NCBI RefSeq assembly: GCF_050948215.1
Contig: NW_027488565.1
Span: 1,984,001 to 2,048,000, forward strand
Length of the DNA stretch: 64,000 nt
Direction: 5' to 3'
From: Halictus rubicundus
Lineage: Eukaryota > Arthropoda > Insecta > Hymenoptera > Halictidae
Shown: positions 1 through 13,076 of the stretch, one piece after another
Numbering within the stretch: the stretch's first letter is position 1
Layout: every line of letters starts with the position of its first letter
Notes under the pieces: generated by a model
Told to the model about the DNA's origin: nothing
What the model saw: the letters and a program-made list of their open reading frames with translations, nothing else
Databases searched by the model: none
Made by a program: the position numbers and the translations under genes

Positions 1-925
1 ATAGGATAGGATAGAGGATAGGATAGGATAGAGGATACGATACGATAGAGGATAGGATAGAGAATAGGATAGGATAGAGGATAGGGGATTGGATCGGATA
101 CAGGATAGGAGACGGTAGAGGATTGGATAGGATAGAGGATAGGATAGGATAGATGATAGAATAGGATAGAGAATAGGATAGGATAGGGAATAGGATAGGA
201 TAGACGATATTATAGGAAAGAGGATAGGATATGATAGAGGATACGATATTATAGAGGATAGGATAGACGATAACATAGGGGATTGGATAGGATAGAGAAT
301 AGGATAGGACAGAGGATAGGATAGGATAGAGGATAGGATACGATAGAGGATAGGATAGGATTGAGGATAGGAGAGTATAGAGCAGATGATAGAGCATAGG
401 CAATAATTGAGGATAGGATAGGATAGAATATAGGATAGGATAGAGAATAGGATAGGATAGATGATGTTATAGGATAGAGGATAGGATAGGATGGAGGATA
501 GGACAGGATAGAGGATAGAATAGGATAGAGGATAGGATAGGATAGAGGATAGGTTAGGATAGAGGATATTATGGGACAGAGGATAGGATAGGATAGAGGA
601 TAGGATATTATAGAGGATAGGATAGGATACAGGATAACATAGGGGATTGGATAGCATAGAGGATAGGATAGGATAGAGGATAGGATAGGATACATGATAT
701 TATAGGATAGAGGATAGGATAGGATGGAGGATAGGATAGGATAGAGGATAGGATAGGATAGTGGATAAGATAGGATAGAGGATAACATAGGGGATTGGAT
801 AGGATAGAGGATACCAAAGGATAGAGGATAGGATAGGAAAGAGGACAGGATAGTATACAGGATATGGTATTATAGAGGATACGATATTATAGAGGATAGG
901 ATAGGATAGAGGATAGGATAGGATA
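1..925 (+). repeat. Higher-order block, copy 1 (3.3-kb offset pair)
   Basis: This stretch matches 3315-4222 at an offset of 3314, dropping to 3280 and then 3297 where whole 17-bp units were lost or gained (a 34-bp gap near 750 and a 17-bp gap near 830). Shared variants include gagtatagagcagatgatag, gataggcaataattgagg and ataccaaagg. A few single-base differences are visible, for example near 518 against 3832. The left edge is cut by the window. Confidence 0.85.
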
Positions 926-1260
926 GAGGATATGATAGGATAGAGGATAGGATAGGATAGAGGATAGGATAGGATAGATGATATTATAATAAAGAGGATA
1001 GGATATGATAGAGGATACAATATTATAGAGGATAGGATAGGATAGGGGATAACATAGGGGATTGGATAGGATAGAGGATAGGATAGGATAGAGGATAGGA
1101 TAGGAAAGAGGACAGGATAGGATACAGGATACGATATTATAGAGGATATGTTATTATAGAGGATAGGATAGGATAGAGGATAGGATAGGATAGAGGATAG
1201 GATAGGATAGAGGATAGGATAGGATCGAGAATAGGATAGGATAGAGGATAGGAGAAGATA

Positions 1261-1447
1261 GAGGATAGGATAGGATAGAGGATAGGATAGGATAGAGGAT
1301 AGGATAGGATAGAGGATAGGATAGGATAGAGGATAGGATAGGATAGAGGATAGGATAGGATAGAGGATAGGATAGGATAGAGGATAGGATAGGATAGAGG
1401 ATAGGATAGGATAGAGGATAGGATAGGATAGAGGATAGGATAGGATA
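1261..1447 (+). repeat. Run of 11 perfect 17-bp consensus units
   Basis: Eleven consecutive gaggataggataggata units follow each other without a mismatch. Such homogeneous runs, another being nine units at 53266-53418, define the consensus and suggest recent local unit amplification or conversion inside an otherwise variant-rich array. Confidence 0.93.
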
Positions 1448-3090
1448 GAGGATAGGTTACGATAGAGGATAGGATAGAGGATAGGATAGAGTATTGGATA
1501 GGATAGAGGATATTATAGGATAGTGGATAGGATAGTATAGCGGATAGGATAGGATGGAGTATACGATAGAATTGAGGGTAGGATAGGGTTGAGGATAGGA
1601 TAGGATCGAGGATAGGAGAAGATAGAGGATAGGATAGGATAGAGGATACGATACGATAGAGGATAGGATAGAGAATAGGATAGGATAGAGGATAGGAAAG
1701 AGAATAGGATAGGATAGAGGATAGGGGATTGGATCGGATACAGGATAGGAGACGGTAGAGGATTGGATAGGATAGAGGATAGGATAGGATAGAGGATATT
1801 ATAGGATAGAGGATAGAATAGGATGGAGGATAGGATAGGATAGAGGATAGGATAGGGTAGAGCATAGGATAGGATAGAGGATTGGATAGGATAGAGGATA
1901 GGATAGGATAGAGGATAGGATAGGATAGAGGATATGATAGGATAGAGGATAGGATAGGATAGAGGATAGGATAGGATAGATGATATTATAGGAAAGAGGA
2001 TAGGATATGATAGAGGATACAATATTATAGAGGATAGGATAGGATAGAGCATAGGATAGGATAGAGGATAGGATAGGATAGAGGATAGGATAGGATAGAG
2101 GATAGGATAGGATAGAGGATAGGATAGGATAGAGGATAGGATAGGATAGAGGATAGGGGATTGGATCGGATACAGGATAGGAGACGGTAGAGGATTGGAT
2201 AGGATAGAGGATAGGATAGGATAGAGGATATTATAGGATAGAGGATAGAATAGGATGGAGGATAGGATAGGATAGAGGATAGGATAGGATAGAGGATATG
2301 ATAGGATAGAGGATAGGATAGGATAGAGGATAGGATAGGATAGAGGATAGGATAGGACAGAGGATAGGATAGGATAGAGGATATGATAGGATAGAGGATA
2401 TGATAGGATAGAGGATAGGATAGGATAGAGGATAGGATAGGATAGATGATATTATAGGAAAGAGGATAGGATATGATAGAGGATACGATATTACATAGGA
2501 TAGGATAGGATAGGGGATAACATAGGGGATTGGATAGGATAGAGGATAGGATAAGATTGATGATAGGATAGGAAAGAGGACAGGATAGGATACAGGATAC
2601 GATATTATAGAGGATATGATATTATAGAGGAGAGGATAGGATAGTATGGAGTATACGATAGAATTGAGGATAGGATAGGGTTGAGGATAGGATAGGACAG
2701 AGGGTAGGAGAAGATAGAGGATAGGATAGGATAGAGTATAGGATACGATAGAGGATAGGATAGAGAATAGGATAGGATAGAGGATAGGGGATTGGATCGG
2801 ATACAGGATAGGAGACGGTAGAGGATTGGATAGGATAGAGGATAGGATAGGATAGAGGATATTATAGGATAGAGGATAGGATAGGATGGAGGATAGGATA
2901 GGATAGAGGATAAGATAGGATAGAGGATAACATAGGGGATTGGATAGGATAGAGGATAGGAGACGATAGAGGACATGATAGGTTTGATGATAGGATAGGA
3001 AAGAGGACAGGATAGGATACTGGATACGATATTATAGAGGATACGATATTATAGAGGATAGGATAGGACAGAGGATAGGATAGGATAGAG

Positions 3091-3186
3091 CAGGATAGGA
3101 TAGAGGATAGGATAGAGGATAGGATAGAGGATAGGATAGAGGATAGGATAGAGGATAGGATAGAGGATAGGATAGAGGATTGGATA
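3091..3186 (+). repeat. Run of 12-bp short units
   Basis: Eight successive 12-bp units of the form gaggataggata, with a first unit caggataggata and a last unit gaggattggata. Each is the 17-mer minus one GGATA pentamer. The run follows the variant gagcagg and precedes the gaggatattatagg variant. The same context surrounds the other 12-bp runs, so they are homologous parts of a higher-order block. Confidence 0.9.
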
Positions 3187-3314
3187 GGATAGAGGATATT
3201 ATAGGATAGAGGATAGGATAGGATAGCGGATAGGATAGGATGGAGTATAGGATAGAATTGAGGATAGGATGGGGTTGAGGATAGGATAGGAAAGAGGACA
3301 GGATAGGATAGAGG

Positions 3315-4222
3315 ATAGGATAGGATAGAGGATAGGATAGGATAGAGGATACGATACGATAGAGGATAGGATAGAGAATAGGATAGGATAGAGGATAGGG
3401 GATTGGATCGGATACAGGATAGGAGACGGTAGAGGATTGGATAGGATAGAGGATAGGATAGGATAGATGATAGAATAGGATAGAGAATAGGATAGGATAG
3501 GGAATAGGATAGGATAGACGATATTATAGGAAAGAGGATAGGATATGATAGAGGATACGATATTATAGAGGATAGGATAGACGATAACATAGGGGATTGG
3601 ATAGGATAGAGAATAGGATAGGACAGAGGATAGGATAGGATAGAGGATAGGATACGATAGAGGATAGGATAGGATTGAGGATAGGAGAGTATAGAGCAGA
3701 TGATAGAGCATAGGCAATAATTGAGGATAGGATAGGATAGAATATAGGATAGGATAGAGAATAGGATAGGATAGATGATGTTATAGGATAGAGGATAGGA
3801 TAGGATGGAGGATAGGACAGGATAGAGGATAGGATAGGATAGAGGATAGGATAGGATAGAGGATAGGTTAGGATAGAGGATATTATGGGACAGAGGATAG
3901 GATAGGATAGAGGATAGGATATTATAGAGGATAGGATAGGATACAGGATAACATAGGGGATTGGATAGCATAGAGGATAGGATAGGATAGAGGATAGGAT
4001 AGGATACATGATATTATAGGATAGAGGATAGGATAGGATGGAGGATAGGATAGGATAGAGGATAACATAGGGGATTGGATAGGATAGAGGATACCAAAGG
4101 ATAGAGGATAGGATAGGTTTGAGGATAGGATAGGAAAGAGGACAGGATAGTATACAGGATATGGTATTATAGAGGATACGATATTATAGAGGATAGGATA
4201 GGATAGAGGATAGGATAGGATA
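3315..4222 (+). repeat. Higher-order block, copy 2 (3.3-kb offset pair)
   Basis: Second copy of the block at 1-925, near-identical apart from gains or losses of whole 17-bp units and a few substitutions. The similarity ends where this copy continues into gatagggttgaggatagg while copy 1 continues into tatgatagg. Confidence 0.85.
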
Positions 4223-7200
4223 GAGGATAGGATAGGGTTGAGGATAGGAGAGTATAGAGCAGATGATAGAGCATAGGAAAGAATTGAGGATAGGATAGGA
4301 TAGAATATACGATAGGATCGAGAATAGGATAGGATAGATGATATTATAGGATAGAGGATAGGATAGGATGGAGGATAGGATAGGATAGAGGATAGGATAG
4401 GATGGAGGTTAGGATAGGATAGAGGATAAGATAGGATAGAGGATAACATAGGGGATTGGATAGGATAGAGGATAGGAGACCATAGAGGATAGGATAGGAT
4501 TGATGATAGGATAGGAAAGATTACAGGATAGGATACAGGATACGATATTATAGAGGATACGATATTATAGAGGATAGGATTAGGATAGAGGATAGGATAG
4601 GATAGTGGATAAGATAGGATAGAGGATAACATAGGGGATTGGATAGGATAGAGGATACCAAAGGATAGAGGATAGGATAGGTTTGAGGATAGGATAGGAA
4701 AGAGGACAGGATAGTATACAGGATATGGTATTATAGAGGATACGATATTATAGAGGATAGGATAGGATAGAGGATAGGATAGGATAGAGGATAGGATAGG
4801 ATAGAGGATAGGATAGGAGAGAGGATAGGATAGGACAGAGGATAGGATAGGATAGAGGATAGGATGGGATAGAGGATAGGATAGGATAGAGGATAGGATA
4901 GGATAGAGGATAGGATAGGATAGAGTATAGGAGAAGATAGAGGATAGGATAGGATAGTGGATAGGATACGATAGAGGATAGGATAGAGAAGAGGATACGA
5001 TAGAGGATAGGGGATTGGATCGGATACAGGATAGGAGACGGTAGAGGATTGGATAGGATAGAGGATAGGATAGGATAGAGGATAGCATAGGATAGAGGAT
5101 AGGATAGGATAGAGGATAACATTGGGGATTGGATAGTATAGAGGATAGGAGACGATAGAGGACATGATAGGTTTGATGATAGGATAGGAAAGAGGACAGG
5201 ATAGGATACTGGATACGATATTATAGAGGATACGATATTATAGAGGATAGGATAGGATAGAGGATAGGATAGGATAGAGGATAAGATAGGATAGAGGATA
5301 GGATAGGATAGAGGATAGGATAGGATAGAGCAGGATAGGATAGAGGATAGGATAGAGGATAGGATAGAGGATTGGATAGGATAGAGGATATTATAGGATA
5401 GAGGATAGGATAGGATAGCGGATAGGATAGGATGGAGTATAGGATAGAATTGAGGATAGGATAGGGTTGAGGATAGGATAGGAAAGAGGACAGGATAGGA
5501 TAGAGGATAGGAGAAGATAGAGGGTAGGATAGGATAGAGTATAGGATACGATAGAGGATAGGATAGAGAATAGGATAGGATAGAGGATAGGGGATTGGAT
5601 CGGATACAGGATAGGAGACGGTAGAAGATTGGATAGGATAGAGGATAGTATAGGATAGAGGATAAGATAGGATAGAGGATAGGATAGGATAGAGGATAGG
5701 ATAGGATAGAGCAGGATAGGATAGAGGATAGGATAGAGGATAGGATAGAGGATTGGATAGGATAGAGGATATTATAGGATAGAGGATAGGATAGGATAGC
5801 GGATAGGTTAGGATGGAGTATAGGATAGAATTGAGGATAGGATACGGTTGAGGATAGGATAGGAAAGAGGACAGGATAAGATAGAGGATAGGATAGGATA
5901 GAGGATAGGATAGGATAGAGGATACGATACGATAGAGGATAGGATAGAGAATAGGATAGGATAGAGGATAGGGGATTGGATCGGATACAGGATAGGTGAC
6001 GGTAGAGGATTGGATAGGATAGAGGATAGGATAGGATAGATGATAGAATAGGATAGAGGATAGGATAGGATAGGGAATTGGATAGGATAGACGATATTAT
6101 AGGAAAGAGGATATGATATGATAGAGGATACGATATTATAGAGGATAGGATAGACGATAACATAGGGGATTGGATAGGATAGAGAATAGGATAGGATAGA
6201 GGATAGGATAGGATAGAGGATAGGATACGATAGAGGATTGGATAGGATAGAGGATAGGATAGGATAGAGGATAGGATAGGATTGAGGATAGGATAGGAAA
6301 GAGGACAGGATAGGATAGAGGATAGGATAGGATAGAGGATAGGATAGGACAGAGGATGGGATAGGATAGAGGATAGGATAGGATAGAGGATAGGATACGA
6401 TAGAGGATTGGATAGGATAGAGGATAGGATAGGATAGAGGATAGGATAGGACAGAGGATAGGATAGGATAGAGAATACGATAGGATAGAGGATATGATAG
6501 GATAGAGGATAGGATAGGATAGAGGATAGGATAGGATAGATGATATTATAGGAAAGAGGATAGGATATGATAGAGGATACGATATTACAGAGGATAGGAT
6601 AGGATAGGGGATAACATAGAGGATAGGATAGGACAGAGGATAGGAGAAGATAGAGGATAGGATAGGATAGAGTATAGGATACGATAGAGGATAGGATAGG
6701 ATGGAGGATAGGATAGGATAGAGGATAAGATAGGATAGAGGATAACATAGGATAGAGGATAGGATAGGATAGAGGATAGGATAGAGGATAGGATAGAGGA
6801 TAGGATAGAGGATAGGATAGAGGATAGGATAGAGGATAGGATAGAGGATAGGATAGAGGATAGGATAGGGGATAGGATAGAGGATTGGATAGGATAGAGG
6901 ATATTATAGGATAGAGGATAGGATAGGATAGCGGATAGGATAGGATGGAGTATAGGATAGAATTGAGGATAGGATAGGGTTGAGGATAGGATAGGAAAGA
7001 GGACAGGATAGGATAGAGGATAGGATAGGACAGAGGATAGGATAGGATAGAGGATACGATACGATAGAGGATAGGATAGAGAATAGGATAGGATAGAGGA
7101 TAGGGGATTGGATCGGATACAGGATAGGAGACGGTAGAGGATTGGATAGGATAGAGGATAGGATAGGATAGATGATAGAATAGGATAGAGGATAGGATAG

Positions 7201-7378
7201 GATGGGGAATAGGATAGGATAGACGATATTATAGGAAAGAGGATAGGATATGATAGAGGATACGATATTATAGAGGATAGGATAGACGATAACATAGGGG
7301 ATTGGATAGGATAGAGAATAGGATAGGATAGAGGATAGGATAGGATAGAGGATAGGATACGATAGAGGATAGGATAGG
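4200..7378 (+). repeat. Higher-order block A, copy 1
   Basis: About 3.18 kb that recurs at 9381-12530. The offset is 5181 over most of the block (agtatagagc at 4251 and 9432) and 5152 after a length change in the 12-bp run near 6.87 kb. Rare shared variants such as gataacattggggattgg and gatggggaatagg confirm common descent. Immediately followed by block B. Confidence 0.85.
6772..6891 (+). repeat. Run of 12-bp short units
   Basis: Ten 12-bp units, eight of them exactly gaggataggata, then ggggataggata and gaggattggata. The homologous run in block A copy 2 (11953-12048) has eight units, so copy number in this run differs between otherwise near-identical blocks. It is the fastest-changing part of the block. 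Confidence 0.9.
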
Positions 7379-9412
7379 ATAGAGGATAGGATAGGAGAGA
7401 TGATAGGATAGGACAGAGGATAGGATAGGATAGAGGATAGGATAGGATAGAGTATAGGATAGGATAGAGGATAGGATAGGATAGAGCAGGATAGGTTAGA
7501 GGATAGGATAGAGGATAGGATAGAGGATTGGATAGGATAGAGGATATTATAGGATAGAGGATAGGATAGGATAGCGGATAGGATAGGATGGAGTATAGGA
7601 TAGAATTGAGGATAGGATAGGGTTGAGGATAGCATAGGATAGAGGATAGGATAGGATAGAGGATAACATAGGGGATTGGATAGGATAGAGGATAGGAGAC
7701 GATAGAGGACATGATAGGTTTGATGATAGGATAGGAAAGAGGACAGGATAGGATACTGGATACGATATTATAGAGGATACGATATTATAGAGGATAGGAT
7801 AGGATAGAGGATAGGATAGGATAGAGGATAAGATAGGATAGAGGATAGGATAGGATAGAGGATAGGATAGGATAGAGCAGGATAGGTTAGAGGATAGGAT
7901 AGAGGATAGGATAGAGGATTGGATAGGATAGAGGATATTATAGGATAGAGGATAGGATAGGATAGCGGATAGGATAGGATGGAGTATAGGATAGAATTGA
8001 GGATAGGATAGGGTTGAGGATAGGATAGGAAGAGGACAGGATAGGATAGAGGATAGGATAGGATAGAGGATAGGATAGGATAGAGGATACGATACGATAG
8101 AGGATAGGATAGGGAATAGGATAGGATAGAGGATAGGGGATTGGATCGGATACAGGATAGGAGACGGTAGAGGATTGGATAGGATAGAGGATAGGATAGG
8201 ATAGATGATAGAATAGGATAGAGGATAGGATAGGATAGGGAATAGGATAGGATAGACGATATTATAGGAAAGAGGATAGGATATGATAGAGGACACGATA
8301 TTATAGAGGATAGGATAGACGATAACATAGGGGATTGGATAGGATAGAGAATAGGATAGGATAGAGGATAGGATAGGATAGAGGATAGGTTACGATAGAG
8401 GATTGGATAGGATAGAGGATACGATAGGATAGAGGATAGGATAGGATTGAGGATAGGATAGAAAAGAGGACAGGATAGGATAGAGGATAGGATAGGATAG
8501 AGGATAGGATAGGACAGAGGATAGGATAGGATAGAGGATAGGATAGGATAGAGGATAGGATACGATAGAGGATTGGATAGGATAGAGGATACGATAGGAT
8601 AGAGGATAGGATAGGATAGAGGATAGGATAGGATAGAGGATAGGATAGGACAGAGGATAGGATAGGATAGAGGATACGATACGATAGAGGATATGATAGG
8701 ATAGAGGATATGATAGGATAGAGGATATGATAGGATAGAGGATAGGATAGGATAGAGGATAGGATAGGATACAGGATATGATATTATAGAGAATAGGATA
8801 GGATATGATAGAGGATACGATATTACAGAGGATAGGATAGGATAGGGGATAACATAGAGGATTGGATAGGCTAGAGGATAGGATAGGATTGATGATAGGA
8901 TAGGAAAGAGGACAGGATAGGATACAGGATATGATATTATAGAGAATAGGATAGGATTGTATGGAGTATACGATAGAATTGAGGATAGGATAGGGTTGAG
9001 GATAGGATAGGACAGAGGATAGGAGAAGATAGAGGATAGGATAGGATAGAGTATAGGATACGATAGAGGATAGGATAGAGAATAGGATAGGATAGAGGAT
9101 AGGGGATTGGATCGGATACAGGATAGGAGACGGTAGAGGATTGGATAGGATAGAGGATAGGATAGGATAGAGGATAGCATAGGATAGAGGATAGGATAGG
9201 ATAGAGGATAACATAGGGGAATGGATAGGATAGAGGATAGGAGACGATAGAGGACATGATAGGTTTGATGATAGGATAGGAAAGAGGACAGGATAGGATA
9301 CTGGATACGATATTATAGAGGTATACGATATTATAGAGGATAGGATAGGATAGAGGATAGGATAGGATAGAGGATAAGATAGGATAGAGGATAAGATAGG
9401 ATAGAGGATAGG
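7379..9412 (+). repeat. Higher-order block B, copy 1
   Basis: About 2.03 kb that recurs at 13077-15110 with a constant offset of 5698, anchored by ataggagagatgatagg (gagaga at 7395 and 13093) and by the unusual junction tatagaggtatacgatatt. Most of it recurs a third time in 19535-21132 at a further 6022. Similarity stops where this copy runs into gatagggttgaggataggag and copy 2 into gatagagcagg. Confidence 0.85.
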
Positions 9413-12400
9413 ATAGGGTTGAGGATAGGAGAGTATAGAGCAGATGATAGAGCATAGGAAAGAATTGAGGATAGGATAGGATAGAATATACGATAGGATC
9501 GAGAATAGGATAGGATAGATGATATTATAGGATAGAGGATAGGATAGGATGGAGGATAGGATAGGATAGAGGATAGGATAGGATGGAGGTTAGGATAGGA
9601 TAGAGGATAAGATAGGATAGAGGATAACATAGGGGATTGGATAGGATAGAGGATAGGAGACCATAGAGGATAGGATAGGATTGATGATAGGATAGGAAAG
9701 ATTACAGGATAGGATACAGGATACGATATTATAGAGGATACGATATTATAGAGGATAGGATTAGGATAGAGGATAGGATAGGATAGTGGATAAGATAGGA
9801 TAGAGGATAACATAGGGGATTGGATAGGATAGAGGATACCAAAGGATAGAGGATAGGATAGGTTTGAGGATAGGATAGGAAAGAGGACAGGATAGTATAC
9901 AGGATATGGTATTATAGAGGATACGATATTATAGAGGATAGGATAGGATAGAGGATAGGATAGGATAGAGGATAGGATAGGATAGAGGATAGGATAGGAG
10001 AGAGGATAGGATAGGACAGAGGATAGGATAGGATAGAGGATAGGATGGGATAGAGGATAGGATAGGATAGAGGATAGGATAGGATAGAGGATAGGATAGG
10101 ATAGAGTATAGGAGAAGATAGAGGATAGGATAGGATAGTGGATAGGATACGATAGAGGATAGGATAGAGAAGAGGATACGATAGAGGATAGGGGATTGGA
10201 TCGGATACAGGATAGGGGACGGTAGAGGATTGGATAGGATAGAGGATAGGATAGGATAGAGGATAGCATAGGATAGAGGATAGGATAGGATAGAGGATAA
10301 CATTGGGGATTGGATAGTATAGAGGATAGGAGACGATAGAGGACATGATAGGGTTGATGATAGGATAGGAAAGAGGACAGGATAGGATACTGGATACGAT
10401 ATTATAGAGGATACGATATTATAGAGGATAGGATAGGATAGAGGATAGGATAGGATAGAGGATAAGATAGGATAGAGGATAGGATAGGATAGAGGATAGG
10501 ATAGGATAGAGCAGGATAGGATAGAGGATAGGATAGAGGATAGGATAGAGGATTGGATAGGATAGAGGATATTATAGGATAGAGGATAGGATAGGATAGC
10601 GGATAGGATAGGATGGAGTATAGGATAGAATTGAGGATAGGATAGGGTTGAGGATAGGATAGGAAAGAGGACAGGATAGGATAGAGGATAGGAGAAGATA
10701 GAGGGTAGGATAGGATAGAGTATAGGATACGATAGAGGATAGGATAGAGAATAGGATAGGATAGAGGATAGGGGATTGGATCGGATACAGGATAGGAGAC
10801 GGTAGAAGATTGGATAGGATAGAGGATAGTATAGGATAGAGGATAAGATAGGATAGAGGATAGGATAGGATAGAGGATAGGATAGGATAGAGCAGGATAG
10901 GATAGAGGATAGGATAGAGGATAGGATAGAGGATTGGATAGGATAGAGGATATTATAGGATAGAGGATAGGATAGGATAGCGGATAGGTTAGGATGGAGT
11001 ATAGGATAGAATTGAGGATAGGATACGGTTGAGGATAGGATAGGAAAGAGGACAGGATAAGATAGAGGATAGGATAGGATAGAGGATAGGATAGGATAGA
11101 GGATACGATACGATAGAGGATAGGATAGAGAATAGGATAGGATAGAGGATAGGGGATTGGATCGGATACAGGATAGGAGACGGTAGAGGATTGGATAGGA
11201 TAGAGGATAGGATAGGATAGATGATAGAATAGGATAGAGGATAGGATAGGATAGGGAATTGGATAGGATAGACGATATTATAGGAAAGAGGATATGATAT
11301 GATAGAGGATACGATATTATAGAGGATAGGATAGACGATAACATAGGGGATTGGATAGGATAGAGAATAGGATAGGATAGAGGATAGGATAGGATAGAGG
11401 ATAGGATACGATAGAGGATTGGATAGGATAGAGGATAGGATAGGATAGAGGATAGGATAGGATTGAGGATAGGATAGGAAAGAGGACAGGATAGGATAGA
11501 GGATAGGATAGGATAGAGGATAGGATAGGACAGAGGATAGGATAGGATAGAGGATAGGATAGGATAGAGGATAGGATACGATAGAGGATTGGATAGGATA
11601 GAGGATAGGATAGGATAGAGGATAGGATAGGACAGAGGATAGGATAGGATAGAGAATACGATAGGATAGAGGATATGATAGGATAGAGGATAGGATAGGA
11701 TAGAGGATAGGATAGGATAGATGATATTATAGGAAAGAGGATAGGATATGATAGAGGATACGATATTACAGAGGATAGGATAGGATAGGGGATAACATGG
11801 AGGATAGGATAGGACAGAGGATAGGAGAAGATAGAGGATAGGATAGGATAGAGTATAGGATACGATAGAGGATAGGATAGGATGGAGGATAGGATAGGAT
11901 AGAGGATAAGATAGGATAGAGGATAACATAGGATAGAGGATAGGATAGGATAGAGGATAGGATAGAGGATAGGATAGAGGATAGGATAGAGGATAGGATA
12001 GAGGATAGGATAGAGGATAGGATAGAGGATAGGATAGAGGATAGGATAGAGGATATTATAGGATAGAGGATAGGATAGGATAGCGGATAGGATAGGATGG
12101 AGTATAGGATAGAATTGAGGATAGGATAGGGTTGAGGATAGGATAGGAAAGAGGACAGGATAGGATAGAGGATAGGATAGGACAGAGGATAGGATAGGAT
12201 AGAGGATACGATACGATAGAGGATAGGATAGAGAATAGGATAGGATAGAGGATAGGGGATTGGATCGGATACAGGATAGGAGACGGTAGAGGATTGGATA
12301 GGATAGAGGATAGGATAGGATAGATGATAGAATAGGATAGAGGATAGGATAGGATGGGGAATAGGATAGGATAGACGATATTATAGGAAAGAGGATAGGA

Positions 12401-12530
12401 TATGATAGAGGATACGATATTATAGAGGATAGGATAGACGATAACATAGGGGATTGGATAGGATAGAGAATAGGATAGGATAGAGGATAGGATAGGATAG
12501 AGGATAGGATACGATAGAGGATAGGATAGG
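9381..12530 (+). repeat. Higher-order block A, copy 2
   Basis: Second copy of the block at 4200-7378, with very few substitutions. It ends near 12530, where copy 1 continues directly into block B. Here about 0.55 kb of other satellite (related to about 3.69-4.2 kb) intervenes before block B copy 2 begins near 13.08 kb. Confidence 0.85.
11953..12048 (+). repeat. Run of 12-bp short units
   Basis: Eight perfect gaggataggata units in tandem, flanked on the left by a 17-bp unit at 11936-11952 and on the right by gaggatattata. It is homologous to the ten-unit run at 6772-6891 in block A copy 1. Confidence 0.9.
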
Positions 12531-13076
12531 ATTGAGGATAGGAGAGTATAGAGCAGATGATAGAGCATAGGCAAGAATTGAGGATAGGATAGAATAGAAT
12601 ATAGGATAGGATAGATGATGTTATAGGATAGAGGACAGGATAGGATGGAGGATAGGACAGGATAGAGGATAGGATAGGATGGAGGTTAGGATAGGATAGA
12701 GGATAAGATAGGATAGAGGATAACATAGGGGATTGGATAGGATAGAGGATAGGAGACCATAGAGGATAGGATAGGATTGATGATAGGATAGGAAAGATTA
12801 CAGGATAGGATACAGGATACGATATTATAGAGGATACGAGATTATAGAGGATAGGATAGGATAGAGGATAGGATAGGATAGTGGATAAGATAGGATAGAG
12901 GATAACATAGGGGATTGGATAGGATAGAGGATACCAAAGGATAGAGGATAGGATAGGATTGAGGATAGGATAGGAAAGAGGACAGGATAGTGTACAGGAT
13001 ATGATATTATAGAGGATACGATATTATAGAGGATAGGATAGGATAGAGGATAGGATAGGATAGAGGATAGGATAGG

